From Verrucomicrobiaceae bacterium (GTDB lineage Bacteria > Verrucomicrobiota > Verrucomicrobiia > Verrucomicrobiales > Verrucomicrobiaceae): a DNA stretch of 64,000 bases. Below are positions 53,036 through 61,896 of the stretch, one piece after another. Under the pieces are notes generated by a model. It ran no database searches, was not told the DNA's origin, and worked only from the letters and a program-made list of their open reading frames with translations. The stretch's first letter is position 1. Each line of letters begins with the position of its first letter. Both the position numbers and the translations under genes were made by a program. Location of the stretch: assembly GCA_016795465.1 (NCBI GenBank), contig JAEUHK010000126.1:186001-250000 (forward strand), in the 5' to 3' direction.

Positions 53036-54568
53036 ATGGTCGCCCGCACCTACTCAGCCACCCTTGTCGGCGTGAATGCCGTTGAAATCGAAATCGAGTC
53101 CCACGATGGCGGCGGCAATCCGAAGATGATGATCGTGGGTCTGCCTGATGCTTCGGTGAAGGAAAGCCGCGAACGCGTGAGCGCGGCGATTCAGAGTAGC
53201 GGCTTTGCGATGAACGAGGGCGTGACGACGGTGAATCTGGCTCCGGCGGACCTGAAGAAGGAAGGGCCTGGCTTTGATCTGCCGATTGCGATTTCACTGA
53301 TCGCTCATCGTTCGCGGATTCCGATCCCGGTGCTGAGCGAGACGGCGATGATCGGCGAATTGGCGCTGAATGGTGAGCTGCGGCCCGTTCGCGGCCTGCT
53401 GGCGGTGGCTCTTGAGGCTCGTGCGAAAGGCCGGAAGCGGCTTTTGGTGCCTAAAAAGGCCGCTGTGGAGGCCAGCGTGGTCTCTGGCATCGATATCATC
53501 GGCGTGGCGAATCTGCGTGAAGCGGTCGATTTTCTGAAAAGCGACTTCGACATCGCTCCGGAGCCTTGTCGCGCGGCGGAGTTCTTCGCGGCGGCGTCGC
53601 ATTACGAGATCGATTTTGCGGACGTGAAAGGGCAGGGGGATGCCAAACGGGCCATTGAGGTGGCGGTGGCCGGTGGTCACAACATTCTCATGATCGGCCC
53701 GCCGGGCACGGGGAAGTCGATGATCGCCAAACGCATCGCCACGATCATGCCGGCGATGCGCGAGGAAGAGGCCATTGAGACGACGAAAATTCACAGCGCG
53801 GCCGGGTTGCTCTCGGAGACGAATGCCTTCGTGGCCACACGGCCCTTTCGTTCGCCGCATCACACGATCAGCGATGCCGGTCTGCTCGGCGGCGGCACGA
53901 ATCCGGGGCCGGGCGAGGTCTCGCTGGCGCATCACGGGGTGTTGTTTCTCGATGAATTGCCGGAGTTTCGCCGCAGCACGCTCGAAGTGCTGCGCCAGCC
54001 TCTCGAAGATGGCAAGGTGACGATCTCACGCGCCGCAGGCACGATGACCTTCCCCGCGCAGTTCATGCTCGTGGCCGCGATGAATCCCTGCCCATGCGGT
54101 TTTTACGGCGATCTGAAGCGTGAGTGCCGGTGCAGCCCGCCGATGATTCAAAAATATCGCCAGCGCATCAGCGGTCCGTTGCTCGATCGCATTGATTTGC
54201 ACATCGAGGTGCCGCTGGTGGATTACAAAGCGCTGTCATCGAGTGATGGCGGTGAGTCCTCGCAAACCATCCGTCAGCGTGTCGAAACTGCCCGTGGCAT
54301 GCAGCGGGAGCGTTTCGCCAAAAGTCCCGGGATCCACACGAACAGCGCGATGACGCCGCGATTGCTGAAGAAGCATTGCGAGCTCGGTCAGCAGGCTGCA
54401 GCGATGCTCGAGCACGCGATGGTGGACATGAATTTCAGCGCCCGTGCCCATGATCGCATCCTGAAAGTAGCCCGCACCATGGCCGATCTGGCTGGAAGCG
54501 AGCGCATCGAGGAAAACCACATTTTTGAAGCCATCGCCTACCGCAGCCTCGACCGCACGCGTTGGTAA
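53036..54568 (+). CDS. comM: YifB/ComM family Mg-chelatase-like AAA+ ATPase
   Basis: A 510-residue full-length YifB protein: N-terminal Lon-S5-like domain (MVARTYSATLVGVNAVEIEI, VGLPDASVKESRERV), Walker A GPPGTGKSM (about residue 222), Walker B GVLFLDELPEF, NPCPCGFYGD cysteine motif and a C-terminal Mg_chelatase_C helix region. ComM is a hexameric branch-migration helicase acting in natural transformation. It is not obviously tied to the polysaccharide genes and marks the end of that locus. Confidence 0.95.
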   Translation: MVARTYSATLVGVNAVEIEIESHDGGGNPKMMIVGLPDASVKESRERVSAAIQSSGFAMNEGVTTVNLAPADLKKEGPGFDLPIAISLIAHRSRIPIPVLSETAMIGELALNGELRPVRGLLAVALEARAKGRKRLLVPKKAAVEASVVSGIDIIGVANLREAVDFLKSDFDIAPEPCRAAEFFAAASHYEIDFADVKGQGDAKRAIEVAVAGGHNILMIGPPGTGKSMIAKRIATIMPAMREEEAIETTKIHSAAGLLSETNAFVATRPFRSPHHTISDAGLLGGGTNPGPGEVSLAHHGVLFLDELPEFRRSTLEVLRQPLEDGKVTISRAAGTMTFPAQFMLVAAMNPCPCGFYGDLKRECRCSPPMIQKYRQRISGPLLDRIDLHIEVPLVDYKALSSSDGGESSQTIRQRVETARGMQRERFAKSPGIHTNSAMTPRLLKKHCELGQQAAAMLEHAMVDMNFSARAHDRILKVARTMADLAGSERIEENHIFEAIAYRSLDRTRW

Positions 54569-54604
54569 AAAAACGCCGCGCTCGCTGATGGCGTGCGCGG
54601 CGTT
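54567..54604 (-). terminator. Rho-independent terminator for the EF-hand gene
   Basis: A perfect 10-bp stem (54572-54581 with 54595-54604, AACGCCGCGC on the plus strand) is followed on the minus strand by a run of seven T. It lies 30 bp after the EF-hand stop codon and its T-run overlaps the comM stop codon, so transcription is separated exactly at this convergent junction. Confidence 0.85.
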
Positions 54605-54634
54605 GGAATTCAGGCTGTTATCAGCCGGGAAGGA

Positions 54635-54919
54635 TTATTTGTCGCCCTTCTTCTTGGGGGCGGCGGTGAACTCTTCCTTGGAGAGCTTGCCGTCTTTGTC
54701 CTTGTCCTTGGCTCCGAACATCTTCTCGGCCTTTGCGGCGTCTTTTTTCGCCTGAGGAGAGGCGGCCCACTCTTCCTTGGAGATGGAACCGTCGCCATTG
54801 GCATCGAGTTTCTTGAAGGCGGCTTCGGGGTTAAATGCCTTCTTCTTGCCAGCGTCCTGGGCGTTCACGCCGACGGCGGCGATGGCGAGAAGGGCGAGGG
54901 TGGTGGTGAGTGTTTTCAT
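54635..54919 (-). CDS. Secreted EF-hand calcium-binding protein
   Basis: 94 residues. A signal peptide (MKTLTTTLALLAIAAVGVNA, cleavage near QDA) is followed by two EF-hand loops, LDANGDGSISKEEW and KDKDKDGKLSKEEF, each with the D-x-(D/N)-x-D-G pattern, and a lysine-rich tail. It probably acts in the periplasm or outside the cell. Small EF-hand proteins of this kind are common in Verrucomicrobia and Planctomycetes; the function is unknown. Confidence 0.88.
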   Translation of the reverse strand: MKTLTTTLALLAIAAVGVNAQDAGKKKAFNPEAAFKKLDANGDGSISKEEWAASPQAKKDAAKAEKMFGAKDKDKDGKLSKEEFTAAPKKKGDK

Positions 54920-55069
54920 GGATGTATGTCTGTTGGGTTGTCTGTTTTGGAACGGGGCATTGCCCGCGAGTGGCGGCGTTAAACGGGTGTAGGCCGTTTC
55001 CGTTTCAAAAAATCTTCGGGCGAAATTTGTGTTCCCTATGGGAGTTTGATTTTCCGTAACGAGTCCACC

Positions 55070-56629
55070 TTACAGCAGTCTCGCGGCGGCCTCGGCGAGC
55101 GGGCTGCGCTCGCCTTTGACCAGCGGGACGTGGGCGGCAAAGACCTGGCCGCGCATGCGCTGGCGGGTGTAAACGAGGCCGTTGCTGCGGGCATCGACGT
55201 AGGGATTGTCGATCTGCGCAGGGTCACCCACGAGGACGAGCTTGGAGCCACGGGACATGCGGGTGACGATGGTCTTTGCCTCCAGTGGCGTGAGCTGCTG
55301 GGCCTCGTCGAGCACGAAGAAGCGGTCCGGAATGCTGCGGCCGCGGATGTAGCAGAGGGCCTCCACTTCAATGACACCCGACTGGATGAGGTGGTCGTAG
55401 GGGGCTGCGGGTGTTTGCATCTTCGCAGGATCCGGCATGAAGCGGTTTTGCTTCTTGCGGGCGGGGCCTTGGGTGTTTTCGACGGGCCGCATCAGGAGAT
55501 CGAGAGCGTCGTAAACGGGCTGCAGCCATGGGCGCATTTTTTCCTGAAGCGACCCGGGCAGGAAGCCTACTGTCTGGCCCATGGCGACGATGGGGCGGCT
55601 GACGGTGAGGCCTTGATAGGTGCGGTCAAAGACCTGCTGGAGGCCGGCGGCGACGGCGAGGAGTGTTTTTCCGGTGCCCGCCTGGCCGTAGCAAGTCACA
55701 AGGCTGATCTCGGGATCGAGCAGCGCATCAAGCAGGCAGACCTGACCGAGATTCATCGGCTTGATGGAGCGGCCTTGGCCCACTTTCAGGCACTCCGGCG
55801 CCCGGAGGCGGACGAACTCACCCTGCGCGGTGAAGCGTGCGGGGATGGTGGCCTTCTCCCCGGCTGAGAGCAGGGCGTAGTCATTCACGGCGAGAGCAGC
55901 CACGCGGGCATCGCCGGGTGAAAGCCGGCCGCTGCTCGCAAAGCGTTGCAATTCGTGTCCGGTGACATCGATGCGGGCGATCTCGAAATTCGACACCTCG
56001 CGGGGAGCGACCTTGTCGTGGAGGTAGTCTTCGCACTCGATGCCGACGGCGCGAGCCTTGAGCTGCATGTTCAAATCCTTGCTGACGAGGATCACCGGAG
56101 GCTTCTCAGTCTCGCGAAGCCAGAGGGCGCAGGCAATGATGCGGTGGTCGGCCTTGTCGAGATCGTGGAAAATGCGCTCAAACTCCTGGATGCTCGTGAA
56201 CTTGCGTGCCTGACCCGGGTCATAGACAGCGAGGCGAATCTTGCCGCCTCCTGCGGTTGGCACGCCACGGGTGAGGTCGGAGCCTGCGGTGAACATCTGC
56301 ATGAGCGCCCGATGCACCTCGCGGGCGTTCGCACCGCGCTCGGTCATCTCGTTTTTAAAGCGGTCCAGTTCGCTGAGCACATCCACGGGGATGCAGATGC
56401 AATGCTCTTCAAAGCGATGAATGCAGGCGGGGTCGTGAAGGAGGACGTTGGTGTCCAGAACGAAGGTCTTGGTGCCGACAGGTGCTTCGGAGTTGGCGGC
56501 AGGACGTTTACGGCGTGAGGGGGCGGAAGTGGCTGGCAAGGGAGGCGAAGGGGGCAAAGGACCGGAAGATGAAGGGCGGGTTTCGATGAGGGTCGAACTG
56601 ACTACATGAGGATGGTCGTCGCGGTCCAT
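55070..56629 (-). CDS. PIN-PhoH ATPase (PhoH2-like)
   Basis: 519 residues. After a low-complexity start, a PIN nuclease domain (about residues 53-190) shows FVLDTNVLLHD and further acidic residues. Residues about 290-500 are a PhoH ATPase with CYGQAGTGKTLLAVAAG, FFVLDEAQQLTPLEAK and LVGDPAQIDNPYVD. PhoH2 proteins combine RNA helicase and ribonuclease activity. The start at 56629 is the only in-frame ATG near the gene's beginning, though the first 45 residues look unconserved. Confidence 0.92.
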   Translation of the reverse strand: MDRDDHPHVVSSTLIETRPSSSGPLPPSPPLPATSAPSRRKRPAANSEAPVGTKTFVLDTNVLLHDPACIHRFEEHCICIPVDVLSELDRFKNEMTERGANAREVHRALMQMFTAGSDLTRGVPTAGGGKIRLAVYDPGQARKFTSIQEFERIFHDLDKADHRIIACALWLRETEKPPVILVSKDLNMQLKARAVGIECEDYLHDKVAPREVSNFEIARIDVTGHELQRFASSGRLSPGDARVAALAVNDYALLSAGEKATIPARFTAQGEFVRLRAPECLKVGQGRSIKPMNLGQVCLLDALLDPEISLVTCYGQAGTGKTLLAVAAGLQQVFDRTYQGLTVSRPIVAMGQTVGFLPGSLQEKMRPWLQPVYDALDLLMRPVENTQGPARKKQNRFMPDPAKMQTPAAPYDHLIQSGVIEVEALCYIRGRSIPDRFFVLDEAQQLTPLEAKTIVTRMSRGSKLVLVGDPAQIDNPYVDARSNGLVYTRQRMRGQVFAAHVPLVKGERSPLAEAAARLL

Positions 56630-56864
56630 GGTAGGTTGGAGGGTGGTTGTGCCAAGCGTGTTGAATGGCGATTTGGGGCGGTTTCTCTTTGGCGCAGTGG
56701 CTGAGCCAAGCGTGCCGTCCCGGAGCTGTGATTTTTTGAATGAATCACGGTAATTGTCGGAGGCTGTCAGAAACCCAAATGAGCAGCAAGGGTTTATTCA
56801 CAATGTTGAAGTTTCTTCACATTGGGCATGCAATGAGCTTTCCAAAGTTTTTTGCTCAAGGCAT
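56630..56864. other. Intergenic region before PIN-PhoH gene
   Basis: This roughly 300-bp gap (with the adjacent terminator) carries the promoter side of the PIN-PhoH gene and the 3' end of the pseudopilin transcript. A small palindrome, GTGATT...AATCAC near 56727-56748, is visible but has no T-run that fits a neighbouring gene. Nothing else was recognised. Confidence 0.4.
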
Positions 56865-56898
56865 AAAAAACCGCCGGACGTTTGCACATCCGGCGGTT
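56865..56898 (-). terminator. Rho-independent terminator for the pseudopilin gene
   Basis: A 10-bp stem (56869-56878 with 56889-56898, AACCGCCGGA on the plus strand) is followed by TTTTTT on the minus strand, 27 bp after the pseudopilin stop codon. Confidence 0.85.
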
Positions 56899-56925
56899 GG
56901 AATGAATCAACAGTGGTCTGCTGAA

Positions 56926-57822
56926 TTAGTTACCAAGGGGGGAAGGCGGTGCTCCAGGAGCTTGGCCCGGAAGGGGCTGCCCCAAAGGCTGTCCGAGCGG
57001 TTGACCAAGCGGCTGGCCGAGGCCACCTGCACCACCGCCGAGAGGATCACCCAGCGGGCTGCCAAGCTGGCCGCCAGGATTGTTGGGGTCGACCATGCCC
57101 GGGGGCATGCCGCCAGCATTGCTCTGTGGGCCGCCCATTACCATGGCATTTAGGATGTTTTGGGGCTGGCCGGGGGACGCTTGGGTGAAGATGTCCATGC
57201 CAGCACCGAGGGGCTTTGGGCGCACCATGCCGGTCTTGGCGCTGAGGTCCACGACCTCGGCACCACCGTCGTTGCGTCCGATGATGATCTGTCCACCAGG
57301 CCAGGTGCGGCCCGGGCGGATCTGACCGGCGACATTGGCATTCCACACGGGAGGCCAGCTGATCGAGGCCACGTTTTCAAACACCAACGGCATGTTGCCG
57401 GGGCTGGCATCTGTCTGGCCCTGGGTCATGGCCCAGTGGTTTTCATTGTTGAGCAAAGCATCGCCGAAAGCGGGGGCGACACCGATGCTGCCATTCGGAT
57501 TGTAACCGGCCGGGCAGCCGAAGATGCGCTCATCGGACACCACGCCATCTTGAATCATGTAACGGAAGGCATCATTGGCGCTCATCGCCACGCCACCCGT
57601 GTAGGGATTCGGGAGCGAATCTGGATATTGGCTGTTCTGCTTGGTGGCGAACTGCTTGAGGGCCACGATGATCTGTTTGCAGTTGCTGACGCCCTTCATC
57701 TGGTTGCCCTGACGTTGGACGTTGTTGAACGCGGGGACGGCGAGGCTCGCGAGGATGGCGATGATCGTGATCACCACCAGCAGCTCGATGAGCGTGAAGC
57801 CGCGGTTGTTTTTGCTTTTCAT
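56926..57822 (-). CDS. Type IV pilin-like/type II secretion pseudopilin family protein
   Basis: 298 residues. The prepilin site RG^FTLIELLVVITIIAILA (cleavage after Gly8) and Glu at +5 are intact, followed by a globular domain typical of the large Verrucomicrobia/Planctomycetes pseudopilin family (NCKQIIVALKQFA, FGCPAGYNP). The last 60 residues are Gly/Pro/Gln-rich, with four near-identical GQPL units. It needs a prepilin peptidase encoded elsewhere. It may serve protein secretion rather than pilus assembly, because no pil or gsp genes adjoin it. Confidence 0.9.
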   Translation of the reverse strand: MKSKNNRGFTLIELLVVITIIAILASLAVPAFNNVQRQGNQMKGVSNCKQIIVALKQFATKQNSQYPDSLPNPYTGGVAMSANDAFRYMIQDGVVSDERIFGCPAGYNPNGSIGVAPAFGDALLNNENHWAMTQGQTDASPGNMPLVFENVASISWPPVWNANVAGQIRPGRTWPGGQIIIGRNDGGAEVVDLSAKTGMVRPKPLGAGMDIFTQASPGQPQNILNAMVMGGPQSNAGGMPPGMVDPNNPGGQLGSPLGDPLGGGAGGLGQPLGQPLGQPLGQPLPGQAPGAPPSPLGN

Positions 57823-57942
57823 GTTTTTATGCGGGTATGGTTATTGGGTTGTGGGAGGACCAGCCGCGATGGGACTGTTTCCACAATGGATTAGAACAAA
57901 ATGCCGCTGTCTTGGCGAGAGATATTTCTCGCTGGTTCAACG

Positions 57943-57971
57943 AAAAGGCGCACGGATCGCTCCGTGCGCCT
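57943..57971 (-). terminator. Hairpin terminator for the outer-membrane-like gene
   Basis: An 11-bp perfect stem (57946-57956 with 57961-57971, AGGCGCACGGA) with a four-base loop is followed on the minus strand by TTTTCG. It lies about 50 bp after the stop of the proline-rich protein gene. Confidence 0.75.
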
Positions 57972-58023
57972 GAACGTTGGTTGGGTGGTTGGGATTGAGG
58001 CCGGGTCTTGGTCGAGTGAGGAA

Positions 58024-58920
58024 TTACCAGCGGTAGCGGAGGTTGCCACGGAAGCCACGGGTGGCGTCGCCGAAGTCGGCTCCAATGCCCACGTCGAACT
58101 TCGGCATCACGCGGAAGTAACCGCTGAGATCCAGCACCTTGCTGTCATACTTGTCAGCGCTGCTCACAGTCACACCAGCCTGAATTTCGATGGCCTCGGT
58201 GGCGGTGAAGCGCAGCGCAGGCCGCACGTAAATGGCACCGTTGCTGAAGCTAACAGAGCTGTTGGTCGATTTCAGGTTCGCATACAAGAGACCTGCTTCG
58301 CCGGTGAACTGGAGGCGGCGGTCCACCAGTTGGGTGTGGAAGCCCACTGCGGCCTGAATGGCGGCGAAATCGTAGTCGCTGTTGGTGGCTCCTGCCGTGC
58401 CAGCACCTTTGCCACTGCCCCAGTAGGCACCAAATTTGAGGAAGAGCGGCTCAAACAAGGCCACACTCAGGGTTCCCCCGATCGTGTTGGCACCATCGAG
58501 ACCTTTGTTTTTGGGCTGGATATAGCGGTAGTTGAACTCCACATAATTGAAGTTCACGATCCCGGGGACCATGGCATTGCCGTAGCTCATGTCCGCTGGG
58601 CCACCGTAGGTCCCGGGTGCTGGAGGAGGGGCTCCGTAGGGCGAGGTCCCTTGCGGAGGAAGGGCTGACATGCCAGTCGGAGGCGGCGGGGCAGCGTAAG
58701 GATCGGTGTAGCCGACCGGAGGTGGTGCCACGGCAGAGCCAACCGTGGGAGGTGGCATTGAGCTAGGATAGGCAGGGACTGTGGGGGCACCGTAGTTTGC
58801 CGGGGGGGGAGCCGTCATCCCCATGGTGCCATAGCCAGCAGGTGGCGGCCCAGATTGCGCCTGCACGGTGATGGCGGAGGCGGCGAGAACTAGCCAGATG
58901 GGAAGAAGGGTTCGTTTCAT
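58024..58920 (-). CDS. Proline-rich outer-membrane beta-barrel-like protein
   Basis: 298 residues from MKRTLLPIWLVLAASAITVQ, with signal peptidase cleavage near AQA/QSG; an earlier ATG (58935) would weaken the signal peptide. Residues about 24-105 are a low-complexity Pro/Gly/Tyr/Ala region rich in APPP and PPPA units. The C-terminal half has alternating-hydrophobic beta strands and ends NLRYRW, a C-terminal aromatic typical of outer-membrane barrels. No known family was recognised. A plausible sigma-70 promoter lies 21-49 bp upstream. Confidence 0.78.
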   Translation of the reverse strand: MKRTLLPIWLVLAASAITVQAQSGPPPAGYGTMGMTAPPPANYGAPTVPAYPSSMPPPTVGSAVAPPPVGYTDPYAAPPPPTGMSALPPQGTSPYGAPPPAPGTYGGPADMSYGNAMVPGIVNFNYVEFNYRYIQPKNKGLDGANTIGGTLSVALFEPLFLKFGAYWGSGKGAGTAGATNSDYDFAAIQAAVGFHTQLVDRRLQFTGEAGLLYANLKSTNSSVSFSNGAIYVRPALRFTATEAIEIQAGVTVSSADKYDSKVLDLSGYFRVMPKFDVGIGADFGDATRGFRGNLRYRW

Positions 58921-58940
58921 AGCAAACCGGGTCATGTTAA

Positions 58941-58969
58941 TATTTAGGACAACTTAATTATTCTATCAA
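58941..58969 (-). promoter_or_regulatory. Sigma-70-like promoter for the outer-membrane-like gene
   Basis: On the minus strand TTGATA (58969-58964), a 17-bp spacer and TAAATA (58946-58941) are followed by the ATG about 20 bp later. Consensus match is good in an AT-rich patch, unlike the surrounding GC-rich DNA. Confidence 0.6.
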
Positions 58970-59100
58970 CGGCATGGTTTTCGCAATGTTTTTTTAAAAT
59001 TTTAGTCCGTCTGCCGATTCGGACGTGTCCATGCGAGGGGCATACGCGCCTTTGCCATGTGGATTGCGCCTTCTACTGGCCTGCCTACAGGCTCCCGCAC

Positions 59101-61896
59101 ATGTCCGACCGGCTTTTCCTCCTCGACGCGATGGCGCTGATCTACCGCGCCCACTTCGCCTTCATCAAAAACCCCATCCGCACGAGCGATGGCGTCAACA
59201 CGTCGGCGCTTTACGGCTTCGCGAACACGCTGCTGGACATCCTGCACAACCAGAAGCCCACGCACCTCGCCGTGGCCATCGACACCTCCGCGCCCACGCC
59301 GAGGCACGAGATGTTCCCCGACTACAAGGCGCAGCGCGAGGAGATCCCCGAGGACATCGCGATGGCGATCCCACAGGTGAAGCGCCTGCTGCAAGCAATG
59401 AACGTGCCGCTGCTGGTGCGCGACGGCTACGAGGCGGATGACATCATCGGCATCATGGCCGCACGCGCGGACAAGGCCGGCCTGGAGACCTTCATGGTCA
59501 CGCCGGACAAGGACTTCGGCCAGCTCGTCACCGAGCATGTCAAGATTTACAAACCCGGCCGCCAGGGCAGCGACGTGGAAATCCTCGGCGTAAAGGAAGT
59601 CTGCGAGCGCTGGGGCATCGAGCGCCCCTCGCAGGTCATCGACATCCTAGGACTCATGGGCGATGCGGTGGACAACATTCCCGGCGTCAAAGGCTTCGGC
59701 GAAAAGACCGCCACCGCGCTCATCCAGCAGTTTGGCAGCGTGGAAAATCTCCTCGCCAACCTCGACCAGCTCAAAGGCAAGCAGAAGGAGAAGCTCGAAG
59801 CCAGCCGCGACGACGCCATCCTCTCCAAAAAGCTCGCCACGATCTTCACCGACACGCCCTTCGAGGCGGAACTCGCCGATCTCGTCGTCAAACCGCACGA
59901 CGACGAGGCGCTAAAGGCCTTCCTCACCGAATTCGAGTTCAACGCCCTCGGCCGTCGTCTCTTCGGCGATGACTTCAAAGCCGGTCGCGGCCGCAAAACG
60001 GCCGCAGAAGCGCCTTCAGGCGAGCTTTTTGCGATGGAGGAGGTGACGAAGCCTGTCGAAGCCAAGCTCACCACCATCGCCGACACGCCGCACACCTATC
60101 ATCTCGTCCAAACCGCCGAAGAACGTCAAAAGCTCCTCCAGTTGCTCGCCGAGCAAAAAAGCTACTGCTTCGACCTCGAAACGACCGGACTCGATCCTCG
60201 CGACACGCAGATCGTCGGCATCGCCTTCTCATGGAAAGCTCACGAAGGCTGGTTCGTGCATTTCCCGCGTGAAAAAGCCGCCGCGAAGGCCGTGCTCGAA
60301 GAATTCCGCGACATCCTCACTCGGGAGGGCACCGAGAAAATCGGGCACAATCTCAAGTTCGACCTCAGCGTGCTGCTCGCGCACGGCATCGAGGTCCGCG
60401 GGCCGTTCTTCGACACGATGCTCGCCCACTCGCTCATCGACCCCGATCAGCGTCACGGCATGGATTACCTCTCAGAGACCTACCTGCGCTACACGCCCGT
60501 GCCGATCACCAGCCTCATCGGCACCGAGAAGGACGATCTCTTCAGCCAGGCCACCATGGCGGACGTCGCCGCGCAGGATGCGCGAAAGGTCGCCGACTAC
60601 GCCGCCGAGGACGCGGATGTCACCTGGCAGCTCGCCGCGAAGATGCGCCCCGAGTTGAAGGATCAGACCTACGTCTTCGAATCCATCGAATCGCCCCTGC
60701 TGCCGGTGCTGACGAAGATGGAAAACTTCGGCGTGAAGATCGATGTGCAGGCACTCCGCGAATACGGCATCGAACTCGAAAAGAAGGCCCAGGAGCTGCA
60801 AAAACGCATTCAAGAGAACGCGGGCGGCCCCTTCAATCTGAACAGTCCCAAACAGCTTGGCGAAGTGCTGTTTGACCGCCTGAAGCTCATCGACAAGCCC
60901 AAGAAGACCGCCACCGGCCAATATCAAACCAACGAGCAGGTGCTGCAGTCCCTCATGGGCCTGCATCCGATCATTCAGGACATCCTCGACTACCGCGAGG
61001 TTACCAAACTCAACAGCACCTACGTCGAAGCGCTGCCACACGCCGTTTCGAAGGTCACTGGCCGCGTCCACACCACCTTCCATCAGCTCATGGCCGCCAC
61101 CGGCCGCATGGCGAGCAGCAATCCGAACCTTCAAAACATCCCGATTCGCTCCGATCTCGGCCGCGAGATTCGCAAGGCCTTCGTTCCCGGTCACGACGGC
61201 TGGATTCTGATGAGCGCCGACTACTCACAAATCGAGCTTCGCGTCATGGCCGCGCTCAGCGGCGATGCAGCGATGATTGAGGCCTTTGCGCAAGGTCACG
61301 ACATTCACCAAGCCACCGCCGCGCGTGTCTATGGCGTCGAACTCGACGGCGTGCTGCCCGAGATGCGCCGCACGGCCAAGATGGTCAATTTCGGCATCAT
61401 CTACGGCATCAGCGCCTTCGGCTTGAGTCAGCGTCTTGGCATTCCACGCACCGAGGCCGCCTCGATCATCGAGAACTACTTCAAGCAGTTCCCCGGCATC
61501 AAACGCTTCATGGATCAAATTGTCGCCGATGCCAAAAAGCACGGCTACGTCGAGACCCTCACCAAGCGTCGCCGCATGATCCGCGACATCACCAGCGCCA
61601 ACGCCACCGTGCGCGGCCAGGCCGAGCGAGTGGCCATGAACACGCCCATTCAGGGCACCGCCGCCGACATGATCAAGCTCGCCATGATCCACGTCGATGC
61701 CGCGCTGACGAAAGCCGGCCTCCACGCCCGCATGCTCCTCCAGGTGCATGACGAACTGCTCTTCGAAATGCCCGCCGCCGAAGCCGAACAAGCCCGCTCC
61801 ATCATTGTCGATGCGATGAAGAACGCCTTAAAGCTCCCCGGTGTCGAAGCCGAGGTCGAGGCTGGCACCGGAGCGAACTGGCTGCAGGCGCATTGA
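59101..61896 (+). CDS. polA: DNA polymerase I
   Basis: 931 residues from MSDRLFLLDAMALIYRAHF; an earlier ATG at 59059 adds an unconserved leader. All three domains are complete: 5'-3' exonuclease (MVTPDKDFGQLV, GVKGFGEKTA), 3'-5' proofreading exonuclease with active residues (FDLETTGLD, GHNLKFDLSVL, AAEDADVTW), and polymerase motifs A SADYSQIELRVMAAL, B RRTAKMVNFGIIYGIS and C QVHDELLF. It serves repair and Okazaki-fragment maturation. It ends one base from the convergent aminotransferase. Confidence 0.97.
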   Translation: MSDRLFLLDAMALIYRAHFAFIKNPIRTSDGVNTSALYGFANTLLDILHNQKPTHLAVAIDTSAPTPRHEMFPDYKAQREEIPEDIAMAIPQVKRLLQAMNVPLLVRDGYEADDIIGIMAARADKAGLETFMVTPDKDFGQLVTEHVKIYKPGRQGSDVEILGVKEVCERWGIERPSQVIDILGLMGDAVDNIPGVKGFGEKTATALIQQFGSVENLLANLDQLKGKQKEKLEASRDDAILSKKLATIFTDTPFEAELADLVVKPHDDEALKAFLTEFEFNALGRRLFGDDFKAGRGRKTAAEAPSGELFAMEEVTKPVEAKLTTIADTPHTYHLVQTAEERQKLLQLLAEQKSYCFDLETTGLDPRDTQIVGIAFSWKAHEGWFVHFPREKAAAKAVLEEFRDILTREGTEKIGHNLKFDLSVLLAHGIEVRGPFFDTMLAHSLIDPDQRHGMDYLSETYLRYTPVPITSLIGTEKDDLFSQATMADVAAQDARKVADYAAEDADVTWQLAAKMRPELKDQTYVFESIESPLLPVLTKMENFGVKIDVQALREYGIELEKKAQELQKRIQENAGGPFNLNSPKQLGEVLFDRLKLIDKPKKTATGQYQTNEQVLQSLMGLHPIIQDILDYREVTKLNSTYVEALPHAVSKVTGRVHTTFHQLMAATGRMASSNPNLQNIPIRSDLGREIRKAFVPGHDGWILMSADYSQIELRVMAALSGDAAMIEAFAQGHDIHQATAARVYGVELDGVLPEMRRTAKMVNFGIIYGISAFGLSQRLGIPRTEAASIIENYFKQFPGIKRFMDQIVADAKKHGYVETLTKRRRMIRDITSANATVRGQAERVAMNTPIQGTAADMIKLAMIHVDAALTKAGLHARMLLQVHDELLFEMPAAEAEQARSIIVDAMKNALKLPGVEAEVEAGTGANWLQAH

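Noticed and set aside
56727..56748. Small palindrome GTGATT...AATCAC as a terminator
   Set aside because: The stem is short, the T-run lies in the loop and no gene ends beside it on the matching strand.
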